Source: Roseiarcus sp963835955 (GTDB lineage: Bacteria; Pseudomonadota; Alphaproteobacteria; Rhizobiales; Beijerinckiaceae). From it: a DNA stretch of 64,000 bases. Positions within the stretch are counted from its first letter, which is position 1. The number at the start of each line of letters is the position of its first letter. The stretch lies in the NCBI GenBank assembly GCA_963835955.1, contig CAWIHZ010000005.1:1-64000 (forward strand). The letters run 5' to 3'. Both the position numbers and the translations under genes were made by a program. The notes under the pieces are model-generated. The model made no database searches, was not told the origin of the DNA, and saw only the letters and a list, made by a program, of their open reading frames with translations. Below are positions 1 through 8,723 of this stretch, one piece after another.

Positions 1-160
1 CTCACGGGTCTCGCTAAGGGCAAGCGGTCGACGAATCGGCGCCGAATGGCGCCGCAAGCGATTGAAAAGACGCAATCCGCGGCTGAAAATGGCGCCAGCC
101 CCTTAGCGGAACTTAAAAGAACGGGTCGGGAGACGAGAACTGGAAAAAAAGAGAGCAACT
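1..160 (+). repeat. Dispersed intergenic repeat, copy 1 of 2
   Basis: No gene is visible before 304. Two blocks here, 24-43 and 89-130, recur almost exactly on the opposite strand at 39282-39382, where they lie side by side. In this copy they are separated by about 45 extra bases (44-88). Both blocks are rich in the palindrome GGCGCC. Bases 160-303 hold only low-information GC-rich sequence. The repeat has no recognisable coding content and looks like a family of intergenic elements. Confidence 0.65.
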
Positions 161-303
161 CCCGGGCGCGCCCCCGCTTTTGGTGGCTTAAAACAGCGCG
201 TTTGCCATCGGCAGGGCGGCGATGTTGCGCCAGCGGGGCACGCTGGGCGCTTTCCTGCTTTCCCTGTCGAGCGGCGGGGGGCGCCGGGGAGTTACGTTGT
301 GCT

Positions 304-1314
304 TTAGTTCGCCCGATAGAGCGCCGGCTGGTCGCGCAGTTTGATCGGCTCGCGTTTTCCTGATTCGATCGCGCGGACGCCGGCGTTGGTGACGACGGTC
401 GCCACATAGCCGTCCCACGAACTCGGGCCGGCGGCGCCGCCCTTGGCGGCGGCGGCGAGCCATTCGCGAAACTCCGCGTCGAAGGCGGCGGCAAACCGTT
501 CGCGCCAGTCGGCGGGCACGCGGCCGCTGAACACGCCATTGCTCCTGACGATGACTTCGTTACGCTCACTGAGGGTCACGACGCCGGTTTCGCCGATGAT
601 TTCGCCACGAATGTCGTAGCCGTAGGCGATATTGACCGAAGTCTCGATCGCCACCAGCGCGCCTGAGCTCATCTCGATGAGGGTGAACAGAGGATCGGCG
701 AGAGCGCCCCCGCGGCTGTTGTGGCGCGGCGCCTTCACCGTAATCGCGACCGGTTCGTCGTCGAGCAGAAATCGCGCGATGTCGACGTCGTGCACCGCCG
801 TGTCGGTCAGCGCCATGTCCTTGGTGTAGTGTCCCGGGACCGAGGGATTGCGATGGCCGCTCTGGAAGATGAGCGGCTGGCCGATCGCGCCCGAGACGAT
901 CGTCTCCTTCATCGCCTGGTACTGAGGGTCGAAGCGGCGCATAAAACCGACTTGCACCAGCCGACGCCCGAAGGCGACCTCTGCGTCGATGATCGCCGAA
1001 CAATCCTTCGCATTGTCCGCCAGCGGCTTTTCGCAGAAGACCGGCTTCCCGGCCTTGATCGCCGCCAGCACATAGGCCGCATGCGTCGGGCCCCAGGAGG
1101 TCACGATCACCGCCTCGACCTCCTTTGCGGCAATCAGCTCTTCGCCCGCGCCATAGGCCTTCGCGCGGTTCAGTCCCGACGCAACCTCTTGCGCCAGGGT
1201 CGCGTTGACGTCGCTGACTGCCACCACGTTCGCTCCGGCGAGCACCTTGGTCAGTCGCCGGATATGGTCCTGGCCGATCATTCCGACGCCGATGACGCCG
1301 AGGTTCACTGTCAT
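304..1314 (-). CDS. Gfo/Idh/MocA oxidoreductase, inositol 2-dehydrogenase-like
   Basis: This 336-residue NAD(P)-dependent sugar or polyol dehydrogenase probably oxidises an inositol or related cyclitol to the keto form in the cytoplasm. The N-terminus is a Rossmann fold with the dinucleotide motif GVGMIG at about residues 9-14. The EKP signature (CEKPLAD) with the catalytic lysine is near residue 95, and a DTAVHDVD motif with the second catalytic residue is near 173. The start is the ATG preceded by GAGGAA. It is the last gene of a leftward catabolic run, 326 bases beyond the hydroxyacid dehydrogenase. A second paralogue at 4853-5860 is closer to rhizobial IolG, so this copy may act on another inositol isomer such as scyllo- or chiro-inositol. 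The family is clear; the substrate is inferred from the neighbours. Confidence 0.85.
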   Translation of the reverse strand: MTVNLGVIGVGMIGQDHIRRLTKVLAGANVVAVSDVNATLAQEVASGLNRAKAYGAGEELIAAKEVEAVIVTSWGPTHAAYVLAAIKAGKPVFCEKPLADNAKDCSAIIDAEVAFGRRLVQVGFMRRFDPQYQAMKETIVSGAIGQPLIFQSGHRNPSVPGHYTKDMALTDTAVHDVDIARFLLDDEPVAITVKAPRHNSRGGALADPLFTLIEMSSGALVAIETSVNIAYGYDIRGEIIGETGVVTLSERNEVIVRSNGVFSGRVPADWRERFAAAFDAEFREWLAAAAKGGAAGPSSWDGYVATVVTNAGVRAIESGKREPIKLRDQPALYRAN

Positions 1315-1640
1315 GGCCGTTCCTCATTCAAAGGAGCCCGACAGGCCGCTCTCAGGCCTTGCCCGCGCCCTTCTTTCCGCCGTCCTTCGCCTCGCCGAAG
1401 TGCGCGCCCCGAATTCGTCGCCGCGCTCCTCCCAGGCGATGACGCAGGACGTCACGATGCCGTCGAACCTGACCGCGGCGAGGCGCGCGGCTTGGCCCAC
1501 CAGGCGAGAAGTCGCAGCAGGCGACCGCTAACGTAATCGTTGCCGAGCTCAGCAAACTTGCGCGGCAGTTCCGCGAGCGAGAGATGGCGATGCATCTAGG
1601 GATCAAGCGCAATCTTCTGCCTTGGCGCCGGCCGGGCATT
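1315..1640. other. Gene-free gap, possible decayed coding remnant
   Basis: This stretch between two leftward genes has an open minus-strand frame over most of its length (1352-1639). It ends in a lysine/glycine-rich tail of plausible composition, but no domain is recognisable, the start has no ribosome binding site, and better-looking peptide runs switch frame. It could be a frameshifted fossil or just GC-driven open frame. Confidence 0.3.
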
Positions 1641-2594
1641 TCAGAAGTCCTTGTTGACGATGAGATCGGGGTCGATGCGCCCGGCGAAGTAGTCGAGCAC
1701 GTTCCGCACCGACGAGATCGCCATGCGCTCGGCGCATTCGCCGGTGAGAGCTGCTATGTGCGGAGTCAGGACGATCTGCTCAAGCATAAGAAGCGGGTGG
1801 TCGGCCGGCGGGGGTTCAATGTCGAACACATCAAGTCCCGCGGCGCCGATTTGACCGGAGTGCAGCGCGGCGACCAGAGCCTCCTCGTCGACGATGCCGC
1901 CTCGGGAGGTGTTCACAATCACCGCCCCGGGCTTAGCGGCGGCCAATTCCGGGGCGCCGAGGATCGGCTGCCCGGTCTTAGGCGCATTCACCGAGACGAC
2001 ATCGGCCCAGCGAAGTCCCTGATGAAGATCTCCGATTGGAGCGACGGGCCCTTCGGGCCAGCCCTCCCCGGCAAGAAAAGGGTCATAGGCGCGTATCTCC
2101 ATGTCGAAACCAGCGGCCATGTTCGCGAGGTGACGACCAATCCTTCCATAGCCGATGATCAGCAATCTCTTGCCCGATATCTCTCCCGCCTCGAGTCTGT
2201 CGCGCCAACTCCACGGGCCTTTGCGCACCGCCCGATCAGCGCGCATTAGGCGCTTCGCGGCCGCAAGTATCAGCATCATCGCGTGTTCGGCGACCGATAC
2301 TGAATTGACGTCGCCCACAACCGCGAGCGGGATCTTGCGTGCGTTGAGCGCGGCCAGATCAATGGCGTCATAGCCCACCCCGTGGCGAGACACGATCCGA
2401 AGTCTGTCCGCGTTGGCCAATGTCGCAGCGGAGAGGGACTGGGTGCGGATCACAAGCCCGTCCGCTTGGCCGATCAAAGGCGCATAGGAAGGCTCGGACA
2501 CCTCTTCGACGAGATCGTAGGTGACGCTGGGCGCCGCGCGCAGCAGCTCGATTCCGGAAGGATGAAGTTTGCCGGCAACCAAGACGTGAGGCAT
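1641..2594 (-). CDS. D-isomer 2-hydroxyacid dehydrogenase (phosphoglycerate dehydrogenase-like)
   Basis: This 317-residue cytoplasmic NAD-dependent dehydrogenase interconverts a 2-oxo acid and a D-2-hydroxy acid. The nucleotide-binding motif GYGRIGRHLA lies near residue 150. The catalytic Arg is in the NTSRGGIVDEEAL motif, the Glu in DIEPPP, and the His in the LTPHIAALT motif near the C-terminus. The ATG at 2594 overlaps the TGA of the upstream aldolase gene by one base, so the two are translationally coupled; a TTG one codon earlier is possible. Its place after an aldolase and an aldehyde dehydrogenase suggests it reduces or oxidises a short 2-oxo acid released by the aldolase. It is not serA proper, since it lacks the C-terminal ACT domain. 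Confidence 0.85.
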   Translation of the reverse strand: MPHVLVAGKLHPSGIELLRAAPSVTYDLVEEVSEPSYAPLIGQADGLVIRTQSLSAATLANADRLRIVSRHGVGYDAIDLAALNARKIPLAVVGDVNSVSVAEHAMMLILAAAKRLMRADRAVRKGPWSWRDRLEAGEISGKRLLIIGYGRIGRHLANMAAGFDMEIRAYDPFLAGEGWPEGPVAPIGDLHQGLRWADVVSVNAPKTGQPILGAPELAAAKPGAVIVNTSRGGIVDEEALVAALHSGQIGAAGLDVFDIEPPPADHPLLMLEQIVLTPHIAALTGECAERMAISSVRNVLDYFAGRIDPDLIVNKDF

Positions 2595-3403
2595 CAAGAG
2601 ACCCTCTTGTCGGCTTCGCTTCCCGCCTGATTGAGCAGCTCGTGGAACCGCTTCACGCTGGCTGCAGCGGCGGCGGCCAGAAGGCGGCTGTCACCAGACA
2701 CCGTAGTCATGCGAAAGCCCCAGCCGACAGCGCGAAATGCATAATCGGGGGTTCCGCAATGCAACGCCGCGCGAATGCCGTTCGCTTCGCATGCCGCGAC
2801 GATCCTTTGGAGAGCGGCGATCATCTCGGGCTCTTCCCTGTCGAACCCCGGGGCGAGACGCCCTTCCGACAGGCTGAGGCTCAGGTCGGCAGGCCCGACA
2901 TAGACGCCATCGAGGCCCCGAGTTGCCGCGATCGCTTCGAGATTCTCCATTGCTTGGGCGGTTTCGACCATCGCGAATGCGAGAATTTCGTCATTCGCCT
3001 CCGCGGCGTAATTTGCGCCTGCGGAATAGGACGCGCGGGTCGGGCCGAAGCTGCGCTCGCCGTCGGGCGGATAGCGCAGGTAACTGACGAATTGCGCAGC
3101 CTGGGCCGCCGTGTTGATCATGGGACAGATCACGCCATAGGCGCCGGCGTCGAGCGCCTTCATAATCGCGCCCGGCTCCAGCCACGGCACACGGGCAAGC
3201 GGCACGACGCCGGAGGCGCGCAACGCCTGAAACATCGGCAGGAGGCCGGAATAGTCCAGCGCGCCATGTTGGACGTCGACCGTCAGCGAATCGTAGCCCT
3301 GCGCGGCCATGATCTCGGCGCTGAAGGCATTGCCGATCGACAGCCAGCCGTTCAGCGTGGAGCGGTCTTCCGACCAGAGTCGCTTCAGTTTGTTCGGGAT
3401 CAT
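2594..3403 (-). CDS. HpcH/HpaI family class II aldolase
   Basis: This 269-residue metal-dependent pyruvate-type aldolase has a TIM-barrel fold. Family landmarks are the catalytic His in DVQHG near residue 45, the Arg-containing ARVPW segment near 72, the metal ligands Glu (MVET, about 148) and Asp (VGPADLSLS, about 174), and the phosphate/carboxylate-binding GPTRAS segment. The family cleaves 2-keto-3-deoxy acids to pyruvate, or a related oxo acid, plus an aldehyde. It starts 9 bases after the aldehyde dehydrogenase gene ends and overlaps the hydroxyacid dehydrogenase, so it is in an operon. Beside inositol genes without iolC or iolJ, it may carry out a non-phosphorylated C-C cleavage in the lower pathway. 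That role is inferred. Confidence 0.85.
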   Translation of the reverse strand: MIPNKLKRLWSEDRSTLNGWLSIGNAFSAEIMAAQGYDSLTVDVQHGALDYSGLLPMFQALRASGVVPLARVPWLEPGAIMKALDAGAYGVICPMINTAAQAAQFVSYLRYPPDGERSFGPTRASYSAGANYAAEANDEILAFAMVETAQAMENLEAIAATRGLDGVYVGPADLSLSLSEGRLAPGFDREEPEMIAALQRIVAACEANGIRAALHCGTPDYAFRAVGWGFRMTTVSGDSRLLAAAAAASVKRFHELLNQAGSEADKRVS

Positions 3404-3412
3404 TCGGCCGCC

Positions 3413-4849
3413 TCAGAACACAATTTGCGCGAGTTTCACGTCGAGATAATCCCGGATCCCCTCGACCCCGCCCTCGCGCCCCATGCCGGAGAAATTCGTG
3501 CCGCCGAATGGCGCCTCCGACGCCGCAAGGGCGAAGGAGTTGATGCCCACCATGCCGGATTTGAGCTCCGAGACAATGCGGCGGGCGCGGGTAGGCGAGC
3601 GGGTGAAGGCATAGGAAGACAGGCCCATGTCGCACGCGTTGGCCCGCGCGATCGCCTCGTCGTCGCTGCTGAAGGGGGCGATGGCGGCGATCGGACCAAA
3701 GTTCTCCTCGGCCATCACGGCCATGTCATCGGTGACCTCAATAAGGACGGTCGGTTCGAAGAAATGTCCGGCGTTGAAGCCGGCGGCGCGCCGGCCGCCG
3801 GCCGCAACCTTGGCCCCGGCTTCGACCGCGCCCTCGACGATCGCCTCGATCTCGGACAGGCGCCGCGCGTTGATGAGCGGTCCCATGCCAACCGCAGGGT
3901 CGAGCCCGTCTCCAAGCTTTATCGCGCGCGCTCGCGCCACGAAGCCCTCGACGAAATCGTCGTGCAGACGCTCATGTACGTAAAATCGGTCTGGCGTCAC
4001 GCAGACCTGCCCGCAATTGGCGAACTTGGTTGCGACGGCGGCGCTCAACGCGGCCTCCAGATCCGCATCGTCGAAAACGATAAGGGGGGCGTTGCCGCCA
4101 AGCTCCATCGTCACCTTCTTCATCGTGTCGGCGGCATCGCGGATCATCTGTTGGCCCACGCGGACGGAGCCGGTGAGCGAGACTTTGCGCACCCGCTTGT
4201 CGGCCATAATTGGTCCGTATGTGTCGCCGGTCGCGCCGACCACGAGATTCACGGCGCCGGCAGGCAGCTTGCCGGCGCTGAGACAATCGACCATGACCAT
4301 CGCGGTCCCAGGGGTCTGGCTTGACGGACGCAGAACGACTGAACAGCCGGCGGCCAGCGCCGGTGCGACCTTGCGGGCGACCAGCGCGGCAGGAAAGTTC
4401 CACGCGGTGAAGGCGGCCACGATGCCGACAGGATCGTGCCGCACCTCGAAACCACCGCCTGGAACGCGGCTTTCCACGATGCGGCCGTAGATGCGACGCG
4501 CTTCCTCGGCGCACCAGCGGAACTGGTCAATCGCAAGGCCCCATTCGCGCGCCGATTGCGCTAAGGGTTTGCCGGTTTCGGCGGAGATCATACGCGCGCC
4601 CTCGTCGGCTCGGCGGATCATCTCGTCGGCGACGGCGTGCAGGGCGTCGGCCCGGGTGTAGGCTGGGGTGGCGCGCCAGGCGGCAAGGCCGTGGTCAGCT
4701 GAGCTGAGCGCCGCGGCGCTGTCGGCGGCCGAGGCGACCGGCGCCTGCCCAACGGGGCGCTCGGTCGCAGGGCTGAGGACCGGCGCGGTCGCGCCGCCCG
4801 ACGCTGTGCGCCAGGTCCCGTCGATGAACAGGCCGAAGCGATCATACAT
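3413..4849 (-). CDS. NAD(P)-dependent aldehyde dehydrogenase (succinate-semialdehyde dehydrogenase type)
   Basis: This 478-residue ALDH-superfamily enzyme oxidises a (semi)aldehyde to the acid. Visible motifs are the N-terminal FIDGTW, the cofactor segment AFTAWNFPAAL near 150, the catalytic Glu in TMELGGNAPLIV near 250, the nucleophile Cys in the FANCGQVCVTPDR segment near 285, and the C-terminal EAPFGGTNFSGMGREGG motif typical of GabD-like enzymes. It differs from IolA/MmsA, which has other motifs and uses CoA. It is the second gene of the leftward operon, 3 bases after the inositol dehydrogenase. A likely substrate is malonate semialdehyde or a similar product of the neighbouring aldolase; this is inference. 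Confidence 0.88.
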   Translation of the reverse strand: MYDRFGLFIDGTWRTASGGATAPVLSPATERPVGQAPVASAADSAAALSSADHGLAAWRATPAYTRADALHAVADEMIRRADEGARMISAETGKPLAQSAREWGLAIDQFRWCAEEARRIYGRIVESRVPGGGFEVRHDPVGIVAAFTAWNFPAALVARKVAPALAAGCSVVLRPSSQTPGTAMVMVDCLSAGKLPAGAVNLVVGATGDTYGPIMADKRVRKVSLTGSVRVGQQMIRDAADTMKKVTMELGGNAPLIVFDDADLEAALSAAVATKFANCGQVCVTPDRFYVHERLHDDFVEGFVARARAIKLGDGLDPAVGMGPLINARRLSEIEAIVEGAVEAGAKVAAGGRRAAGFNAGHFFEPTVLIEVTDDMAVMAEENFGPIAAIAPFSSDDEAIARANACDMGLSSYAFTRSPTRARRIVSELKSGMVGINSFALAASEAPFGGTNFSGMGREGGVEGIRDYLDVKLAQIVF

Positions 4850-4852
4850 GGC

Positions 4853-5860
4853 TCAGGCGACCTCGCTGACCTTGACTGTCCGGCGCTCGGCGATGGACTT
4901 CATCGCCGCCTCGGCCAGCACAAGCGCGAGACGCCCGTCATCGAAGCCAACGTCGGCGGGAGCGCCGCTCTCGACCGCCTTAACGAAGGCGCCGATCTCG
5001 GCGTCGAACGCCTCGCGGTAGCGTTCGATAAAAAAATGCAGCAACGGCGCGGAACGGTCTGTGAAGCCCGCGCCCGACAGCGTCGCGCGGTGCGGGCGGC
5101 GGTTGTCCGAGAGCGCCATGCCCTTGCTGCCGAACGCCTCGACTCGCTGGTCATAGCCATAGACCGCCTCGCGCGAATTGGTGATGATCGCCTGCTTCCC
5201 CGAGGCGGTCTTTAGAACCACCGTCACCGTATCGTAGTCGCCGAGCCGCTCCATCAGCGCCGGATTGACCATGCGGCTGCCGGTAGCAATGACCTCGACG
5301 GGCTCCTCGCCGAGCACGTAGCGCGCCATGTCGAGATCGTGGATCGTCATGTCGCGCAGGATGCCGCCCGACACCGCCATATATGCGTCAGGCGCCATCC
5401 CTGGATCCCGGGAGGTGATGACCACCTGATGCAGATCGCCGATCTCGCCGCCATGGACCGCGTCGTATAATGCGCGATGACCAGGATCGAAGCGGCGCAC
5501 GAAGCCGATCTGGATCGTGAGTTTCGTACCGCGGATCGCCTCGGCGCAGCGGTTGACGCGGGCGAGGCTCAGGTCGATCGGCTTCTCGCAAAGCGCTGCC
5601 TTGCCGGTCGCGACAGACTGTTCCAGAAGGTCGGCATGGGTGTCGGTCGAGGTGGCTATCAGCACGGCGTCGACGTCAGGCGAGGCGAAGACGGCGCCAG
5701 CCGAGTCCATTAGCGGCGCGCCGGTTTTCGCCGCCACGGCTTCGGCCGCGGAACGGTTGATGTCGAAGACGGCTGCGAGACCGGCCGCAGGGTGCGCGGC
5801 GATGTTGGCGGCATGCATGGCGCCGATGCGTCCGCAGCCGAGCACAGCGATCCGGATCAT
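4853..5860 (-). CDS. iolG: Inositol 2-dehydrogenase (IolG/IdhA type)
   Basis: This 335-residue Gfo/Idh/MocA enzyme is predicted to oxidise myo-inositol to scyllo-inosose with NAD+, the first step of inositol breakdown. It has the Rossmann motif GCGRIG at residues 8-13, catalytic Lys in CEKPIDLS near 95, QIGFVRRFDP near 123, and the DMTIHDLDMARYVLG motif carrying the catalytic Asp/His pair near 170. The start at 5860 is chosen because GGAGGG sits 7 bases upstream and the protein then begins directly with the Rossmann strand; an earlier in-frame ATG at 5896 would lie inside the divergent promoter. It is the first gene of a leftward operon of five catabolic enzymes and is divergent from iolD. 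Confidence 0.88.
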   Translation of the reverse strand: MIRIAVLGCGRIGAMHAANIAAHPAAGLAAVFDINRSAAEAVAAKTGAPLMDSAGAVFASPDVDAVLIATSTDTHADLLEQSVATGKAALCEKPIDLSLARVNRCAEAIRGTKLTIQIGFVRRFDPGHRALYDAVHGGEIGDLHQVVITSRDPGMAPDAYMAVSGGILRDMTIHDLDMARYVLGEEPVEVIATGSRMVNPALMERLGDYDTVTVVLKTASGKQAIITNSREAVYGYDQRVEAFGSKGMALSDNRRPHRATLSGAGFTDRSAPLLHFFIERYREAFDAEIGAFVKAVESGAPADVGFDDGRLALVLAEAAMKSIAERRTVKVSEVA

Positions 5861-5967
5861 TGGCTTCCCTCCCAATTCGACTGCCGCAATAATCATTGCA
5901 AAAAAATCAAATTGTCAATATTCAATGCATGGAAGTAGGACCACCACAACCGCCAAGGGAGGACAGC
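5861..5967. promoter_or_regulatory. Divergent iolG/iolD promoter region with candidate operator
   Basis: This 107-base AT-rich spacer lies between the divergent iolG and iolD operons. It contains a perfect 14-base inverted repeat GCAAT-AATC-ATTGC at 5886-5899 and a second ATTG-N8-CAAT repeat at 5911-5926. A repressor bound here could control both operons; the RpiR-family gene at 9582-10454 is the obvious candidate. Binding is not demonstrated by sequence alone. Confidence 0.5.
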
Positions 5968-7818
5968 ATGGGCAAGGTCACGGTTCGTCTGACAATGACG
6001 CAGGCGCTGGTGCGCTATTTGTGCAACCAATTCACCGAGATTGGGGGTCAGCGCGCTCCGCTGTTCGCTGGCGTCTTCGGAATTTTCGGACATGGCAACG
6101 TAACCTGTCTCTCCGAAGCTCTTGAGGCCGTACAGGATCAATTGCCGACCTGGCGCGGCCAGAACGAACAATCGATGGCTCTGGCGGCGATTGCTTTCGC
6201 CAAGGCGAAGCGACGGCGGCAGTTGATGGTCGCCGTGTCGTCAATCGGTCCAGGCGCGGTCAACATGGTGACCGCGGCAGGCGTCGCCCACGCCAACCGG
6301 TTGCCTGTTCTGCTGATCTCGGGCGACACCTTCGCGAGCCGGGTCCCCGACCCGGTGCTGCAGCAAGTGGAACATTTCAACGATCCGACGATCACGGTCA
6401 ATGACGCGTTCAAGCCCGTCTCGCGTTACTGGGACCGGATCACACGGCCGGAGCAGATCGTCTCTTCACTCCCACAGGCGCTAGCAACGATGCTTGACCC
6501 AGCTGATTGCGGCCCTGCCTTCATCGGACTTTGCCAGGACACGCAGGAGGTCGCGTTCGACTATCCCGCGGCGTTCTTCGAATCCACGATGTGGAATGTG
6601 CCACGCCCGCGGGCTGACCGCAAGAAACTTGCCGAGGCGGCGGAACTGCTTAGGTCGGCGGAAAAACCGCTGATCATCTCCGGCGGGGGCGTGCGCTATT
6701 CGCTCGCCGAGGCCGCGGTGGCCCGCTTCGCGCTCGAGCGCGGGGTACCGATGGTTGAGACGATCGCCGGAAAGGGCTCAGTTACACATCACCATCCCGC
6801 TCACGCCGGGCCGATCGGAATTATCGGCTCGACATCGGCCAATGCGTTGGCTTCGCAGGCGGATGTCATCATCGCCATCGGGACGCGGCTTCAGGATTTC
6901 ACGACTGGCTCGTGGACGGCGTTCGCACCGACAGCGAGGTTCCTCTCGATCAATACCGCGCGCTGGGATGCTGTAAAACATCGTGCTCTGTCGGTGGTGG
7001 GGGATGCGCTCGAGACGGTTGAAGCGCTTGATCTTGCTCTCGGGACGTGGAAGGCGCCTGCGAACTGGATCGGCAAGGCCCGTTCGCTCTTTGCGGAGTG
7101 GAACGCGTTGCTCGACGACAGTCAGGCGCAAACTAACGCGCCGGTTCCGACCTACGCCCAAGTCGTGGGCGTGGTGAACGTCGCCGCTGGCGAGAACGAC
7201 ACGCTGATCACAGCTGCGGGCGGTCTGCCGGGCGAAGTGACCAAGGGTTGGAGGGTGAAGAACCCGAATACCTTCGACTGTGAGTTCGGGTTTTCCTGCA
7301 TGGGCTACGAAATCGCTGCCGGGTGGGGCAACGCCATGGCTAACGAAGGTCGGGGAACGCCGATCGTCATGGTCGGTGACGGCGCCTACATGATGATGAA
7401 CTCGGACATCTATTCCACGGTGCTTTCGGGTCACAAGATGATCGTCGTCATCTGCGACAATGGCGGCTTTGCGGTAATTAATAGACTTCAGCAGTATAAA
7501 GGCGTCCCGGGCTTTAACAACTTGCTGAAAGATTGTCGGGTGAAACAGCCCTTCTCGGTCGATTTCGCGAAACATGCGGAGGCGATGGGCGCACTGAGCC
7601 GCCATTGTGAGAGCCTCGCCGATCTGCGGGAGGCTCTGGAGTGGGCCAAGGGGAACGACCGCACGACTGTCCTGTCGATCGCTACGGATGCCTACACGTG
7701 GATGCCAGGCGATGCCGACTGGGATGTGGGGGTGCCGGAAGTCTCGGAGCGGGAAAGCGTACGCGAAGCTCGCGCGCAACAAGAAATGATCCGCGGCAAG
7801 CAGCGTGTCGGAGTTTGA
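5968..7818 (+). CDS. iolD: 3D-(3,5/4)-trihydroxycyclohexane-1,2-dione hydrolase
   Basis: This 616-residue thiamine-diphosphate enzyme opens the cyclohexanedione ring made by IolE, giving 5-deoxy-glucuronate. It has the three-domain ThDP layout. The N-terminal PYR domain carries the activating Glu in the RGQNEQSMA segment. A central FAD/NAD-like domain follows (residues about 200-340). The C-terminal PP domain has the ThDP/Mg motif GDGAYMMMNSD...NGGF near 470-500. The iolD-specific start MGKVTVRLTMTQALVRYL is matched by the ATG at 5968, which has GGGAGGAC upstream; an open frame continues back to 5896 without a ribosome site. It leads the rightward operon iolD-iolE-SDR, with iolE starting 5 bases after it. 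Confidence 0.93.
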   Translation: MGKVTVRLTMTQALVRYLCNQFTEIGGQRAPLFAGVFGIFGHGNVTCLSEALEAVQDQLPTWRGQNEQSMALAAIAFAKAKRRRQLMVAVSSIGPGAVNMVTAAGVAHANRLPVLLISGDTFASRVPDPVLQQVEHFNDPTITVNDAFKPVSRYWDRITRPEQIVSSLPQALATMLDPADCGPAFIGLCQDTQEVAFDYPAAFFESTMWNVPRPRADRKKLAEAAELLRSAEKPLIISGGGVRYSLAEAAVARFALERGVPMVETIAGKGSVTHHHPAHAGPIGIIGSTSANALASQADVIIAIGTRLQDFTTGSWTAFAPTARFLSINTARWDAVKHRALSVVGDALETVEALDLALGTWKAPANWIGKARSLFAEWNALLDDSQAQTNAPVPTYAQVVGVVNVAAGENDTLITAAGGLPGEVTKGWRVKNPNTFDCEFGFSCMGYEIAAGWGNAMANEGRGTPIVMVGDGAYMMMNSDIYSTVLSGHKMIVVICDNGGFAVINRLQQYKGVPGFNNLLKDCRVKQPFSVDFAKHAEAMGALSRHCESLADLREALEWAKGNDRTTVLSIATDAYTWMPGDADWDVGVPEVSERESVREARAQQEMIRGKQRVGV

Positions 7819-7823
7819 CAGCA

Positions 7824-8723
7824 ATGAAAGCGAAACTCGGAATCGCACCAATTGCATGGTGGAACGACGACCTTGCCGAACTGAGCGACGACGTGTCGCT
7901 TGAGGAATGCCTGCGGCAGGCCAGCGTCGCTGGGTTCACCGGCATGGAAACCGGGCGCCGGTTCCCGATGGACGCGGCGGTGCTCGGGCCGATCTTGGCG
8001 CGCTATGGCATCTCGGTTTGCGGCGGATGGTTCTCGGGCCTCTTATTGGACGGCGACATCGAGGCCGAGAAGGACCGCATCTTGAAACAGATGTCTTTCT
8101 TTAGGGCTGCAGGCGCCCCGTGCATCGTTTACGGCGAGACCGCACGGTCGATACAGGGCGACCGGGCAAAGCCGTTGGCCGCCAAACCGAAGCTCTCCGA
8201 AGACGAGATCAGGGTCTACGGCCGCAAGATGACGGCTTTTGGCGAATGGTGCGCCGGGCGGGGAATGCCGATTTCCTATCATCACCATATGGCCGCCGTG
8301 ATCGAAACAGAGCTGGAGCTTGATCTTCTGATGAAGCATTCAGGCGAAGGGTTGCCGCTTCTCTTCGATACGGGCCACATGACCTTTGCCGGAGGCGACT
8401 TGCTGCGAGTGATCGACAAGCACCACGCGCGCATCTCGCACGTTCATACCAAAGACGTGCGTATGGACGTCATTGGTGCGCTCGACCGGACAAAAGAAAG
8501 CTTCCTCGACGCCGTGGTGAAGGGCGCATTCACAGTTCCTGGCGATGGCTCGCTCGATTTCGTGACGATCGTCAAGCGTCTTGCCTCTCACGGCTACCAG
8601 GGTTGGTTCGTGGTCGAGGCGGAACAGGACCCGGTCAAGAGCCCGCCCTTAGAGATGGCGAAGGTCGGACACAAGGAGCTTATGCGTGTGATGTCGGCGG
8701 CAGGTTACGAGGTGGCGCGGTGA
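7824..8723 (+). CDS. iolE: Inosose dehydratase
   Basis: This 299-residue TIM-barrel protein of the xylose-isomerase-like (AP endonuclease family 2) fold is predicted to dehydrate scyllo-inosose to the trihydroxycyclohexanedione used by IolD. The N-terminus KLGIAPIAWWNDDL is characteristic of IolE. Metal-ligand positions of the fold are visible in METGRRFP (about 38-45), SYHHHMA (about 152), LFDTGHMTFAGGD (about 180), HVHTKD (about 205) and VVEAEQDP near 270. The gene follows iolD by 5 bases and its TGA overlaps the GTG of the next SDR gene, so the three genes are coupled. Substrate assignment is strong because of the direct iolD link. Confidence 0.9.
   Translation: MKAKLGIAPIAWWNDDLAELSDDVSLEECLRQASVAGFTGMETGRRFPMDAAVLGPILARYGISVCGGWFSGLLLDGDIEAEKDRILKQMSFFRAAGAPCIVYGETARSIQGDRAKPLAAKPKLSEDEIRVYGRKMTAFGEWCAGRGMPISYHHHMAAVIETELELDLLMKHSGEGLPLLFDTGHMTFAGGDLLRVIDKHHARISHVHTKDVRMDVIGALDRTKESFLDAVVKGAFTVPGDGSLDFVTIVKRLASHGYQGWFVVEAEQDPVKSPPLEMAKVGHKELMRVMSAAGYEVAR

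Noticed and set aside
1352..1639. 95-codon minus-strand frame with a Lys/Gly tail
   Set aside because: No recognisable domain, no ribosome site, and better peptide runs change frame; kept only as a possible relic.
2642..4324. 560-codon plus-strand frame
   Set aside because: Antisense of the aldolase and aldehyde dehydrogenase genes, which carry full catalytic motifs.
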